DNA from: Rhizophagus irregularis
Taxonomy: Eukaryota; Glomeromycota; Glomeromycetes; Glomerales; Glomeraceae
Assembly: GCF_026210795.1 (NCBI RefSeq)
Contig: NC_089446.1
Location: 4,183,001 to 4,247,000, forward strand
Direction of reading: 5' to 3'
DNA length: 64,000 bases
The translations under genes and the position numbers were made by a program. Shown here in pieces: positions 12,441-24,600 of this stretch. Position 1 is the first letter of the stretch; each line of letters begins with the position of its first letter. The notes beneath the pieces are model-generated. The model worked only from the letters and a program-made list of their open reading frames with translations, was not told the origin of the DNA and did no database searches.

Positions 12441-12540
12441 ATCAAATTAGACTCTCAACAATCAACGATCAATTACACTTAAACATTTGTATCAAATTAG
12501 ACTCTCAACAATCAACGATCAATTACACTTAAACTTTCGC
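12441..12540. repeat. 50-bp direct repeat in the CACTA intergenic promoter region
   Basis: Two near-perfect 50-bp units start ATCAAATTAG at 12441 and 12491, followed by two or three degenerate half-units up to about 12650. They lie between the two divergent CACTA genes, where shared promoter elements would be expected. Confidence 0.85.
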
Positions 12541-12914
12541 ATCAAATTAGACTTTCAATTAATTAAACAGATCAAATCAGACTTAAACTTTTTCATTAAT
12601 CAGACTTAAACTTTCGCATCAAATTAGACTTTCAATTAATGAAACTGTTAAATCAAATTAAATAGTATGGTGATACGTATGTTTTATTTTTAAATTCCTA
12701 TACTTATTCAATTTTCGTTCAATTTTTTGTCTATTTCGTCCAATTTTCGTATGGTTTTTTTAATTATACCATCAATATCACTTTAAAAATGGAATATAAA
12801 AAATCACAATATTACTAAAAATTCGACATCACTAAAAATTTGATATTAATAATTACAATTTTATTCAACGTAAAAACATATTACAACTTTATCATATCTG
12901 ACTTTTATCAAAAA

Positions 12915-15900
12915 ATGAATGACGAATATAATAATCTGAGTTCTTCAACCTCTGAACGAACTTATGCCGAATTTACAACCAGAAAACCAAGATCGAAGGT
13001 TCCATGCTATTGCAGCAATTGTAATGGGAAAATGATTGATCCGCGCACAAAGGAGAGACACGAGCAAATGAATTCTTTAGAACCATTAAATTCCGATAAG
13101 GCTCCAATGTCTCAAGAGTTAGTAGAACTGATTGATTTGACAATATCGTTAGAAGAACCACAAGATACGACAATACCGTTAGTAGAACCACAAGATACGA
13201 CAATATCTATTGATACATATTCTGATAATGATACGTATGAGGAACAACAATATGTATTTCTTCCACGTAAAAAAAGGTCAAAAACAGGCATACTTCGTCA
13301 TATTACTGAAGTTAAGCAAGTCGCTGAATCAACTGAATATGACACGGATGATATCTACACTAGTGAATCTTCGGCACAAGAAGATTCTCCTAATAATGAT
13401 GATAACGAATTTTCAAGTAATTTTGAGAATTATTCTCATCCTATGTTCGACATACCAGATATTTCAGACACACCGAATATTTCAGAATTACCAACAGATG
13501 AACTAATTAAGGGAATTTTGATATGGATTATGAAGTTCAGGTCGAGTCGTAACATACCAAATACCGCAATTGAAGAATTAATACAATTTATTAAAATAAT
13601 ATTGAAAGTGTGTAAAAATATCAATCCCGAATCATTTCCAAATTCATTATATATGTTAAGAAAAGCGTTAGGACTTATCGATCGATTTACGCAATTTGCA
13701 GCTTGCCAAAAATGCCACAAATTATACAAAAAAGAGGATATAATATCAAATGATGATAATACTATTATGAAATGCAGCCATGTCAAATTTCCAAATTCGG
13801 CCACAAAGAGATTAAAGCAATGTCAAACTCCTTTAGGAAAGAAAATTTCTTTAAATAATAGTATATCAATTGTTCCTGAATTAATTTATCCGGTCTCGAG
13901 TATACAACAGCAGCTTTCTAGTATGTTCAAGCGACCAGGATTTGAAGAATTATTGCGGCATTGGACTCATCGTTCAGTAATTGATAATATTTTATCAGAC
14001 ATATACGACGGGCAAATTTGGCAAAATCTTAAGGAATCAAACGAACAAGGGTCAAATAACTTTTTCCGACCGGACAAGGCTGATACTCATCTAGGATTAA
14101 TGATAAATTTGGATTGGTTCCAGCCGTACGAAGGAACGATTTACAGTACAGGTGTAATATACGCAATAATATGTAATCTACCTCGGGATGTTCGATTTAA
14201 GCCTGAAAATATGCTTATACTTGGCATATTACCGGGACCCAATGAGGTTAAATTACATAGAGTAAATCATTACCTTTCACCAATAATCACAGAATTAGAA
14301 TCACTTTGGGAAGGCGTGATTCTTAATCGCACTTATGAATGTCCAAATGGCAAAGATATTCGAGCTGCATTAATAATTGCTTTGTGCGATATTCCTGGAG
14401 CTCGAAAATTATGCGGGCACATCTCTGCCCTTGCATCATGCCATCGATGCAAAAAAAGGGCCAATAATCGCAATTTTGGTGGTATGGCGGATATGAGCGA
14501 CTGGTTTATCATGAAAGATCCAGTCGAGCATCATCAAAAGGCTTTAGAATGGCGACGATGCAAATCTAACGCAGAAAGAGAGAGATTCGTCAAGGAGAAT
14601 GGCGTAAGGTGGTCTGAAATATTAAGACTGCCGTATTTTGATTTGATTCGTTTTGTTGTTGTAGATCCGATGTATTGCCTTTTTCTAGGAATCGCTAAAT
14701 GGATAACAAAACGAATATGGATTGACGAAGGTGTATTAACAGAAAAAGATCTTCAATCAATTCAAAAGAAAATAGATGAATTTAAAGTACCATCAGATTT
14801 GGGACGAATTCCTGGTAAAATCCATTGTGGTGAAGGGTTTTCTAACTTTACCGCTGACCAATGGCGCAACTTTTTCCTAATATATGCCACTGTTGCTTTA
14901 TGGAATCATCTTCCGGGTAAAGATCGCAAAATTCTTACGTATTTCGTAAGAGTTTGTACGATTTTGGTTAGACGAATTGTGGAGATTAACGATATGAAAG
15001 AAGTCCATGAACTTTTGATAAAGATAATTAAATTGATCGAAGAATGCTATGGCGAAGAAAAAATAACGCCAAACCTCCACCTATCATTACATCTATGCGA
15101 GTGCTCTTACGATTACGGACCTCTGTATTCGTTCTGGTGCTTTAGCTTTGAACGAATGAATGGCTTATTAGGTAATTCAAATTTAATTGTGTCGATTTTT
15201 CGAATTATATTATTTCATTTAGCAAAGATTAATAATAAATTATTTATTAGGATCTTTGCCTAATAGCCACCGCCAAATCGAACCTGAACTAATGCGTCGA
15301 TTGATGACCGAAGCGCAAATAAATGATATTATTAATAGTTCAAGTTCAGAAGTAATAGGACTCGAATTACTCGATAAATGACCTTCTGTTGGTTCTCTTT
15401 CTGAATTTCCAACAGATGAAATGTATCGATTTTTGATGAATTCCAGAAATATATCAGAGTCACCAATTACTGGTTGCGAGGAATTTCCGGATAAATTTTT
15501 AGCACCGCAATCCAAAGATATTCATCTTGAGGAACAAATCTACGATTTACTTATCGAATATTATGAGGATACATATGTAGATTCTATATTCAGAAAACTG
15601 TTCACGGAAAATTTACCCAATTCAACGATCATTATCAACAGAGCGAATCGATATGGAAGATGTCAAATCTGTGCAGAAACTTTTGGATCTGCTGCTGCAA
15701 CATGACATATTAAGAGCTCATTCGTCTTAGCTAAATTTATTAATCGTGATGGGAATAGCTTTGATACTTACCCAGGTCAAATCCAATTTTTTTTCGAACA
15801 TAGCGTTCATTTATCTTCCCGTAATTTGACACACAAATTGGCTTACATCAAATGGTACAAACTGGCAAATTTGACATCTCGATTCCATTTCAGTATTGAC

Positions 15901-16089
15901 GATGATGTCGAAACTTGCAACGTCGAATTATGGGAAGATAGTTTCTACCCAAGCAGTAGAGATAATATAATCCTGATACACAACATTTTAGGTCAGTTTA
16001 TACCTCTAAAATACAAAAAATCGGATCAATCTAATGCCAGGGAATATTTAGCCGTTATTCCTATAAATAGAAAGTTCCATTTGCGTTGA
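12915..16089 (+). pseudogene. CACTA (tnp2-type) transposase, two exons, broken by stops in exon 2
   Basis: DDE-type transposase of the CACTA/CMC superfamily. The Met at 12915 (MNDEYNNLSSS) is preferred to the one at 12840 because the intervening residues look non-coding. Exon 1 (12915-15171) holds an N-terminal CYCSNC..H zinc-like motif, an acidic low-complexity region, a second CxxC knuckle (CQKCHKLY), then the catalytic core: LGLMINLDWFQP (first Asp, about residue 395), ALCDIPGARKLCG (about 490), a CHRCKK knuckle, and RFVVVDPMYCLFLGIAKW (about 580), ending in a GPLYSFWCFSFERMNG motif. A 79-nt GT..AG intron (15172-15250) joins to SLPNSHRQIEPELMRR. Exon 2 runs to 16089 but has TGA stops at 15379 and 15703. 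Its end (LAYIKWYK ... CNVELW ... IILIHNILG) matches the C-terminus of copy 3 at 59.4-60.9 kb. Confidence 0.9.
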
Positions 16090-16569
16090 TTTAATATAAC
16101 ATTCGAACTGGTATTTACACCAATTCGAATTTCAAAACATTTTTTAACAAATTATTTTTTTATTATATTTAGTATTATTAATATAGTATAACCACTATTT
16201 TATCTAGAAAAGTGAATAAAAAAAGCATGCAATTCGGCCATTATTTTTTATATTTTTTGTAAAAAAAAAAGTTATAGTTCGACCATTATTCTGTTAGGTT
16301 GAATATAGTTTAATTTTATTATACGCATTTCGACCATCATTCTGCAGGATCGAATCAGTGTCGAATATAGATTGAATTGTATATCATTACTAATTTAGGT
16401 CGATTTTTTTTAAAATTGGCCGAATTTAGGCTGAATTTTTTAAAGGTCGAATATTCCTATTTCGACTAGTGTGATTTATCATGTGCAACAATTTTTATTG
16501 GATAAAGATAGCTTATACAAATGAATTTCGTTACATCGTTACATAAAAAAAAAATCATTAAAAACAAAT

Positions 16570-18110
16570 TTAATCATTTGTAAATTTATTTAACTCTTCC
16601 AAAACACACTCTGGAATTCTTCTGTAAGATTTATATTTTTTTATAGTATACTCCACCAATTTTCCATCAATACCTTTTCTATAAAAGTCTATATAACGCC
16701 AAATTTTTCTTGAGAACTTTCTAATAGTTGTTAAGTTTACCAAATTAAGACTTTCAGGAACAATTTTTTGTAACCTCTCCCACAAATAATCACAATTTTC
16801 ACGCGAATATCTTTTAGCAGCATCCCAATACCTCTCAATAAAGTTTAATTCGCAGTGAAATTTAGGGAAAAAAATGCATTTATGGCCTGCATTTTCAATT
16901 AATTCCTCAATAGTGCCTTTTTGAGCAATAAAATCTGGTTCCAAAGATATTACCCGATGTGCACAACAGGTAGTTCTTGAAATGTCTTGAATCTTTTCTT
17001 TGCATTCTTTGCAGTCTAATATTAATTCTCCAGGTAACCATTTTCACGCTCTATTAATACTTGTTTAATTCCCTTAGGTTTACCATAAAGTTTTTCATCA
17101 TGATATGTTATTGGAAACACCATTGTTTGTAACTGATTATTTGGCCCAAAGTAAGTATTTCGCATAACTGGTTGTTTACCGCCTGGGTTTAGGTTCATTC
17201 GGCTTGCAACTAAGGCATCTTTGCTAAAAGCAGTATGATTGGAAATATTATCAAAAGCAAACACAGCTATGCAATCTGGATATAAAGCTTCAAAAATAGG
17301 GATTGCTTTACATTCAATTTGTTCAAGAAGATGTTTTGCTGTCCAATAACCCTTTTGATTTATGCCAGGTTTTAAAAAACATTGTGCTTCTTCAGTTATA
17401 TAGGGATGCTTTTCTATATCAGCTTGTTTCAAATGTAGGCATCCATCAATCTCAGTTAGAAATTCACTTACCATTATAGATCTTCAGTTTCCTTTTTTTC
17501 GAAGTGGCATCTTACCATTTTTAGTCCATAATTCATGTTTTCTATCATTTAAATAAAAAATGCATTCATCATGAACTACAAGAACTCTTTCTTTTTCTCC
17601 TTCAGGTAAGTTAAGGTATATCTGATCCATAAATTCACCTTCATATTTGGACATGTATTTCTCATGATTAAATATATTTTCTAGAAATTCTTTTCGATAT
17701 TGTAAAACATCTTCTCTTTCATGTCCATCATAGTAGATTCCACAATGGTATTGTTGAAATGAGTAACCAAGAACCTTAAGCCCTTTATTTTTATATAACC
17801 AACAAATTTATTAATATTAATTAATATAATACTTGCATATTTAATTTTAGAATACTTACACCTCGTTGCAGTCATTATAGTAAATTAGTAATAGATTTTT
17901 TTCTAGCAATTCCAATAGCAGGAAATAATTCATTTTCAACAAATTTTTTAAATGTAGCTGGTGTAGTATTGAAGTTTTGTTTTCGAATCCAAATACGACA
18001 TCTTTCTACAACATCTTCATCATCAATTACTCTGATCGTTTTTTGATGTTTTTCACGTCTAAATTCTGGAAGTTTATTATTAAGTAACCAGTACTTTGTA
18101 AAGTTTCAAA
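16570..18110 (-). pseudogene. Tc1/IS630-type DDE transposase, decayed
   Basis: From high to low coordinates: a helix-turn-helix-like N-terminal segment (PEFRREKHQKTIRVIDDEDV, ATFKKFVENELFPAIGIARK), then YYDGHEREDVLQYRKEFL, the first catalytic Asp in VVHDECIFY, the second in AVFAFDNISNH, and the Glu in CELNFIERYWDAAKRY. Gene-like order is preserved but broken in at least three places: degenerate sequence near 17750-17890, an in-frame TGA at 17484-17486 between KKGN and RSIMVSEF, and a one-base frameshift near 17039 (frame resumes as WLPGELILDCKECK). The motif set fits the large DDE family abundant in glomeromycete genomes. It abuts the right flank of CACTA copy 1, which may have inserted into this element's 3' flank. 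Element ends were not identified. Confidence 0.8.
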
Positions 18111-18170
18111 TTTTTCATACTATTGCATGTCTGAAATGTGTGTTAAGTTGATGGCGCAATGTGGCACAGC

Positions 18171-18918
18171 TAGTGTTCTGAACGGGTCAGATTAATTCAG
18201 ATAACCTGTCAAATTGACCTGAAAATTTTGGGTCAAGTCATTAAATTCATGACCTGACTTCAGGTCAGGTCACAGTTTGACCTAACCTGTTTGACCTATT
18301 TAACCTGTTACTTAAAAATGTTAAACTTGACGCTTTCATTAGTTTGATGTTTTCGTTAAAAAAGAATGGATTTTTTTAATTGAGAATGTCAAACCTGATG
18401 TTTTTAATTAAAAAAACCAAAAAAAAAATTTTTTTAATGAAAAACGTCAAATCTGACATTTTTATTAAAAAAAAATAAAAAAAAATGGTTTTTTTAATTG
18501 AAAACATCAAACCTGATGTTTTTAGTTAAAAAATAAAAAAAAATCAGGGGTTTTTTAATGAAAAATGTCAAATCTGACATTTTTTTAGTTAATGGAAAAA
18601 TAAAAAACTAATCAAAAAAAAATGTTTTTAGCGTTTTTTTTTAATAATATTATATGAAAAAATGCCAAAAACGTTTTCAGCATTTTTTTTAAATAATATT
18701 ATCCAAAAACATTTTTTTATAATAATTAATACAAAAAAAAACGTTTCAGAATTTTTTTTACATATTTGTTCCATCTGATCTGAAATATTATGTTAGGTCA
18801 AACAGGTCAAGCGGATCAGGTTAGGTAAGATGTGTTACTTAACCAGATCTGACCCAATTTTTTTTTTAGGTCAGGTAAGACGAATTACCCGACCTGACCT
18901 GACCCGTTTGGAACACGA
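18171..18918. mobile_element. hAT-like MITE, 8-bp target duplication
   Basis: Ends TAGTGTTCTGAACGGGTCAG and (inverse, right) TCGTGTTCCAAACGGGTCAG are flanked by the perfect 8-bp duplication GGCACAGC (18163-18170 and 18919-18926). The subterminal zones are rich in CCTGACCT/AGGTCAGG. The interior consists of repeated AAACATCAAACCTGATGTTTTT-type palindromes in A/T runs (about 18360-18600). Non-coding. Confidence 0.92.
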
Positions 18919-18965
18919 GGCACAGCAATTTTCCAAAAAAATTAAATTGCAATTTTTTTTTATTT

Positions 18966-21060
18966 AAAATAAAACTTTTAAATTTCTGCATTAGAGCATG
19001 TACAGGTGGTTTAGAAGGTCATTTTCGAGTTATTTAACAAAAACTGTTTTTTCAACAAATCCAATTTTAGAAATGATTGGCAAAGACGATAAAATTGGTT
19101 GTTATATATTAAAGTCACAATCTACTCCCAAAACTAGAGATGCGATCCAAAATCTGAAAATTCAGATCATCTGCCAATTCATCTGATCCAAACAGATAAT
19201 GGATACATCTGGATAGATTAATATCCGTTTTAATCCAAAATAGCATTCAATGATCGTATAGAGATGCACAATAGCTCATTCGAATCATCGTAATGAGACG
19301 ATTTGAATGAGCTATTGTGCATCTCTGTACGATCACTGGATGCCAAGATATTCGGCAAAATGTCAAACATCAGCATTTTCATTTTATGATTATGCAAAAT
19401 TTTACATTTTTCTGAATATCTCAGCATCCAGTGATCGTACAGAGATGCACAATAATTCATTCAAATCTTCTCAATGCAACAATTCGAATGAGCTACAGTG
19501 CATCCCTGTACAATTATTGGATGCCAAGATATTCGGCAAAATGTCAAAAATCAGCATTTTTATTTTATGATTATGCAAAATTTTACGTTTTGCATGATCG
19601 TAAAATAAAAATGCTGATATTCCACATTTTGCCAATTATCTTGGCATCCAATGATCATACAGAGATGTACTATGGCTCATTTGAATTGTCTCATTGCAAC
19701 GATTCAAATGAACTATAGTGCATCTCTATACGATCATTGGGTACCAAGATACCCAAAAATTTGAAGTTAATCTGAATTATTCAGATTTAATCTTATGATA
19801 ATCTGGATTGATCCGGGCGGATCACGGATTGTAAAATTTCATCTGGATCGCATCTCTACCCAAAACCTCCTTTCATTTATAAGTGAATTTTGTAAAACAG
19901 ATGAAAATACATCTTATGTGTAAATTTGAAAGCTTTACATTAAAAAAAAATCTTTAACTTAAATCTTTTTGAAATTACTGCACCACACTGCACCGTCAAC
20001 CTGGCACACATTTTAGATATGCTATACTATTTTCTTATGATAAAAAAGTACTTTAACATAAATTCCTTTATCATTTGATATATGTGAAACGTGTGAATTT
20101 AATTATTCAGTTAATCAGAATGTACATTATCATATAAGTGAAGGGTTCATAAAAGTGTGTAAGATGTATTAATTTGGGAATAATAAAATATAAACTTTCA
20201 TAACGAGAACTATCAACGTTTAGAAGTTGAAAGAAAGATGAAATATCATGGTAAGAGCTATCGCAGTTTGAAAATTAAGTAGAAATATAAATCTAAACCA
20301 AGCATATTAACATTTTGTTGAGAGTAAATATAATAGAGCAATTTCTTCTATTTATCAACGGATAGCAAATATTGAATTTCCCTATTATATTTACTTTTAA
20401 CAAAATGTTAATATGCTTAGTTTAGATTTATATTCCTATTTAACTTTCAAACTGCGATAGCTCTTGTCATGATATTTCATTCTTCTTTCAACTTCTAAAC
20501 GTCAATAGTTCTCGTTATGAAAGTTTATATTTTATTATTTCCAAATTAATACATCTTATACATTTTTATGAATCCTTCACTTATATGATAATATACATTC
20601 TGACTAACTGAATAATTAAATTCACACGTTTCACATATATCAAATGATAAAGAAATTTATATTAAAGTACTTTTTTATCATAAGAAAATAGTATAGCACA
20701 TCTGAAATGTGTGCCAGGTTGATGGCACAGTGTAGCGCAGTAATTTTAAAAAAATTTAAGTTAAAGATTTTCTTTTTAATGTAAAGCTTTCAAATTTACA
20801 CATAAAATGTATTTTCATCTATTTTACAAAATTCACTTATAAATGAAAGGAGGTTTTGAAAGTAAATTGTGACTTTAATATATAACAACCGATTTTATCA
20901 TCTTTGCTGATCATTTTCAAAATTGGATTTATCGAAAAAACAGTTTTTGTTAAATAACTCAAAAATGGTTTTTTAAACCATCTGTATATGCTTTAAGTAA
21001 ATTTGCAAAGTGGACGAAAATACATCTAGTACAGGAATTTAAAAGTTTTATTTTAAGAAA
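18966..21060. repeat. Giant imperfect palindrome, arms about 650-690 bp
   Basis: The left arm (18966-19134 continued at 19859-20340) is the inverse complement of the right arm (about 20381-21060), around a loop of about 40 nt. Examples: GAAACGTGTGAATTTAATTA at 20086 against its inverse near 20615, and CCTCCTTTCATTTATAAGTG at 19867 against 20835-20854. A 724-bp MITE sits in the left arm only. The left flank, around 18130-18165, repeats a segment found inside the arms (CTGAAATGTGTG..TTGATGGC), linking the palindrome to the neighbouring transposase pseudogene. It may be a non-autonomous foldback derivative of that element. Confidence 0.85.
19135..19858. mobile_element. hAT-like MITE inside the giant palindrome
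   Basis: Ends TAGAGATGCGATCCA and (inverse) TAGAGATGCGATCCA are flanked by the perfect 8-bp duplication CCCAAAAC (19127-19134 and 19859-19866). The undisturbed right arm of the palindrome shows the empty site. The interior consists of three or four palindromic ATCCAGTGATCGTA..AGAGATGCAC blocks (about 19230-19745). Short open frames there are repeats of one another, not genes. Confidence 0.93.
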
Positions 21061-21617
21061 AAATGTATTTGTAACAACCTATTACATATTTTATTTGTAA
21101 CATCCTTTTTTTATTTTTTTTTAATAATAAATTTAATATATGTTTCACAAATAAAATTTTTATATGCAAAATTTAATTTGGAAAACTTTTACTTAATGTA
21201 TTTAAGACAGTTTCATAAACAAAATTTTAAGTTATAAGCAGTTTCTTGAAATTTTTTAAAAAATTCTTTTGTCTTAGTTATACAACTGATCTTTTGTTTT
21301 GTTTACATTATGCCTGATCAGGACCCCGGATATCTCCAAAACAGGTCATAAGTCACACTTTCGAGCAAACATGGCATAGCAGCCTTTATCTTTATTAATT
21401 ATTTATCAAACTTTACCAAATTACATAAGAGAAAAAGAAAAATAAAATAAAAACTAACTAAAAACAAAGCTATATAGTCTCCTAGAAAGAAATTAAAATT
21501 AAAAGAAAATTCAAAAGAAAAATCGCTAATACTAACACTTCCTAGATCTCCCCTTGATATATCCCAATCAAAGTAGAAGCAACTATGCTAACATAATAAC
21601 GAATGATGCGTCCACTA

Positions 21618-24600
21618 TTAAAATCGACACTCCATCCTGCAAAAGCGGTTATTAAGTAGCACCGTTAGACGACCCATAAAACCCGAAATGTGATTAAACC
21701 AAGATAATCCATATTGCATCGAGTTTTTTAACCAATCGGTTCCAGAGTCACGTGAATCAATTTGGGTCGGAGGTGGCAAAGATGAGTAAGGTAGATAAGA
21801 AGATTTAGACAAACCTTTAGGCCTTGGAGACTGTTTAAGTGTTGAAGTAATGTTCATCGCATGTTCCCATAATCCTTTATCATACGAACGCGGATTCCAA
21901 ATTCGTTTACGGAATTTGTTGATAAAATTGTTATGTATGGCGGCAACCACATTCATAGCAGCGAGGCGAGGAATACATAAGGTTTCAAAAACTTCCAGAA
22001 AGGCGGTGGGCAAACAGCCATGAACCAGACTATAGGATGACCAGTTACGAGATGAGAAAGACCAACAAGGAAGGGAAGTGATTCTATCCACTAGAGAAGA
22101 ATAGTCACAATTGGCATTATCACCCGCTTCTTTGATTTTTTGGGTAAGGTGGTGAAGATAAGATGTTAAGAGTTGATGTAATCTATCACGACGCTTATTG
22201 CATAAAAATAAATGCATAAAATCTTCTAAATGGTCTTCACAGGAACGACAAGTTAGAATTTCCACGTATAAATCAGGTCGTGTCCTTTTCAGTGATTCCA
22301 AAGTGGGTAGGTCTTCCAGAAAGAGTTGGAATTTTAATGTATGATGTCTAGAAACATTTTCCTTAGTGAAAGAGTTATCAAATTTGGGTTGAAACATTAA
22401 CGTATGCCAAGTAAGAACCCAGTCAATCATATATCCAGAAGGATCCGTTAAGAGAGAAATAAAACGGAAACGCGAAAGAGCTAAAAGGTCTTTCATATAC
22501 AACATTTGATGATATTGTTTAAACAAATGTCTGGGGTTGGATTCGCAGATTATGTCATCATAGAACATAATATAATCATGAACTGCTGCGAGATCGAGAC
22601 GGGAGATGAGAACAGCATCATCAGATGTATGGGCAGTATTGGCAAGAGAATCAGCAAAGTCATTCCAGTAAAAATTAGAGTGAGCTTTAACTTTGAAAGG
22701 CAAAACCGAGAGTTGTTTATCCACAATTAGTTGTTGGATGACAGCCCAAAGTTCAAAATTGGTAGTCTTATAATAAAGACGAGAATCTGAATAAGCAGAT
22801 AAGAAACAATGTTTCAAATCCTCAATGGAAGACTGTGAATCTGTATAAATATGAACAACAGAGTTGGCAGGGGAGGCTGATAAAGCAGCATAAATAGCAG
22901 CAGCTTCAGCACGCGAAGAAGAAGGCCAATCACGAATAATACCCGCTTATAAGTGGCAATAGAATTAAGAAAGCCAGAGTCTTTGACAATTTGAACCCAG
23001 CCCCATCCCATAGAAACATCACTAGTTCCTAAATTAATAAGAGAGCCATCAGTGTAAAAGGTGTAATGTGAATCTGGAGAAAGCACAACCGATGATGATG
23101 CAGCAACATCGCCAGCTGTAAATAAGCGTGGAGTAGGTAAAGCTATATCGACAGTGTTGAAAGAGGAATTGAGAATATCAACAGCTAACACTGAGTCAGT
23201 TGAAGGATTGTAATTTGAAGTAACAAAATCCTTGATTTCCGCCCATGACACTGTAGCAGTCAAGCTGGAAGTATGACTCGTAATGGATGATTGCTTCATA
23301 GGTAAAATCCATGAGTGACTAAGAGAGACCGAGTAAGAGCAGGACACAGAGCTAGTGGCAACAAATTTCTTTGAATACGAAGATTTATTTATATTCAAGT
23401 TGCAGCCAGGACAAAGTTGTAGAGTGATCAAATCACTCGGACGAAATAAGCAGTCTGAGATCCAATGCACAATAGTACAGGTGGAATGCTTGGGTTGAAG
23501 CTGAATCTGTTTACCGAATATGGGGGAGCTATCATCATTCATCGTGACAATCCAATTCTTCTTATAACCAGAAGGAGGAGTACAAGGAGAAAGTTCTTTC
23601 GCGATATGACTCACAGGGCATTGATTAGTCATAAATTGATCTTTTAATAAACCAAATTTATCTGGAACTGTGACATTAACAGAAAGATTTTTGTACCAAT
23701 TGGGAAGACAGGCATTACCACGCTTTTGAGAAGAATTAGCATATATGACAGGCCAAGAAAGTAAATGTGTTCCCTGGGGTGTCAACAGTTGCGAAAGGTA
23801 GAAAAGGCAACATTTTCGGAGTCTTGTTAAATTGGCCTTAAATACATCCAAAGAAAGACATTCGATAAATGGGAGTACAGACCATAGGACAAGCTTAAAT
23901 CAAAAGGCACAGGCGATAAATTAGCACGTGACAGACGGAAAGGAGTTGAGAGCAGTGAAGCTAAAGTATTAGCAATATAATCTTGTTTAAAGATTATAAG
24001 AGAAGACCAATAAGACCAATCCAAAACCATCAAAGGAGAAATAGGAATTAAACAATAAAATTGAATAAACCTCAATCTATAATTAAAAAGTAACTTCATA
24101 AAAACAGAAGAAGAATTTGCTAACAAAAATAAATTAGTAAAATGACTTTGTTGTTGAAATGAAAATAAATTGATCAAACTCAAAGCTTGTGTTAAATATA
24201 ACACCACATTAGGAACAGAACGTGATAGTTTGGCCTTATGTTTAACTAAAGCACGAATTGGAGAAGTAATAGTAGAACATTCAACCTCAGATAAATGCGT
24301 AACTTGCATACGATAATCCAATTTCGGGATCAAAACAGTATTATAAAGATAAACCACTTGTTGAACAGTCAATTTCGCCGGGCGGAGAATTGCAGAAAAA
24401 GAATTACATTCTCGTTTGAGCTGTTGTCGGATAAAATTCCTAGAGCCGTTAATATTAAACCAAACGCCCAAAAAATGGAAAGACGAGGACATAAGGATAG
24501 GAGTAACTGTAATATTGGTTGTAGTGTTGAGTGATGAAGTCAATAAATTAAAGGCTATAGGAGATAAATCTCGAGAAGTAGCAACTGCATTGGTGGCTAA

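Larger units (their letters stand above)
9363..16471. mobile_element. CACTA (EnSpm/CMC) DNA transposon, copy 1, end to end
   Basis: The left end CACTGGTCGAAATAGGA and right end (inverse) CACTAGTCGAAATAGGA form terminal repeats beginning CACT[GA], the hallmark of CACTA elements. They are flanked by the 3-bp duplication TGA (9360-9362 and 16472-16474). Both subterminal regions repeat GGTCGAAT/TTCGACC words, the probable transposase binding sites. It carries a tnp2-like transposase on plus and a second gene on minus, transcribed divergently from about 12.4-12.9 kb. Both genes contain stops, so this copy is non-autonomous now. Length is about 7.1 kb. Confidence 0.93.

Noticed and set aside
11819-12532. 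237-codon plus-strand ORF rich in Val, Asp and Ala
   Set aside because: It is the reverse reading of the Thr/Pro/Ser repeats of the minus-strand CACTA accessory gene, which continues into spliced coding sequence; the plus reading does not.
19230-19718. Small ORFs with repeated MSYCASLYDHWM-like peptides
   Set aside because: They are translations of palindromic MITE blocks in both directions, not genes.
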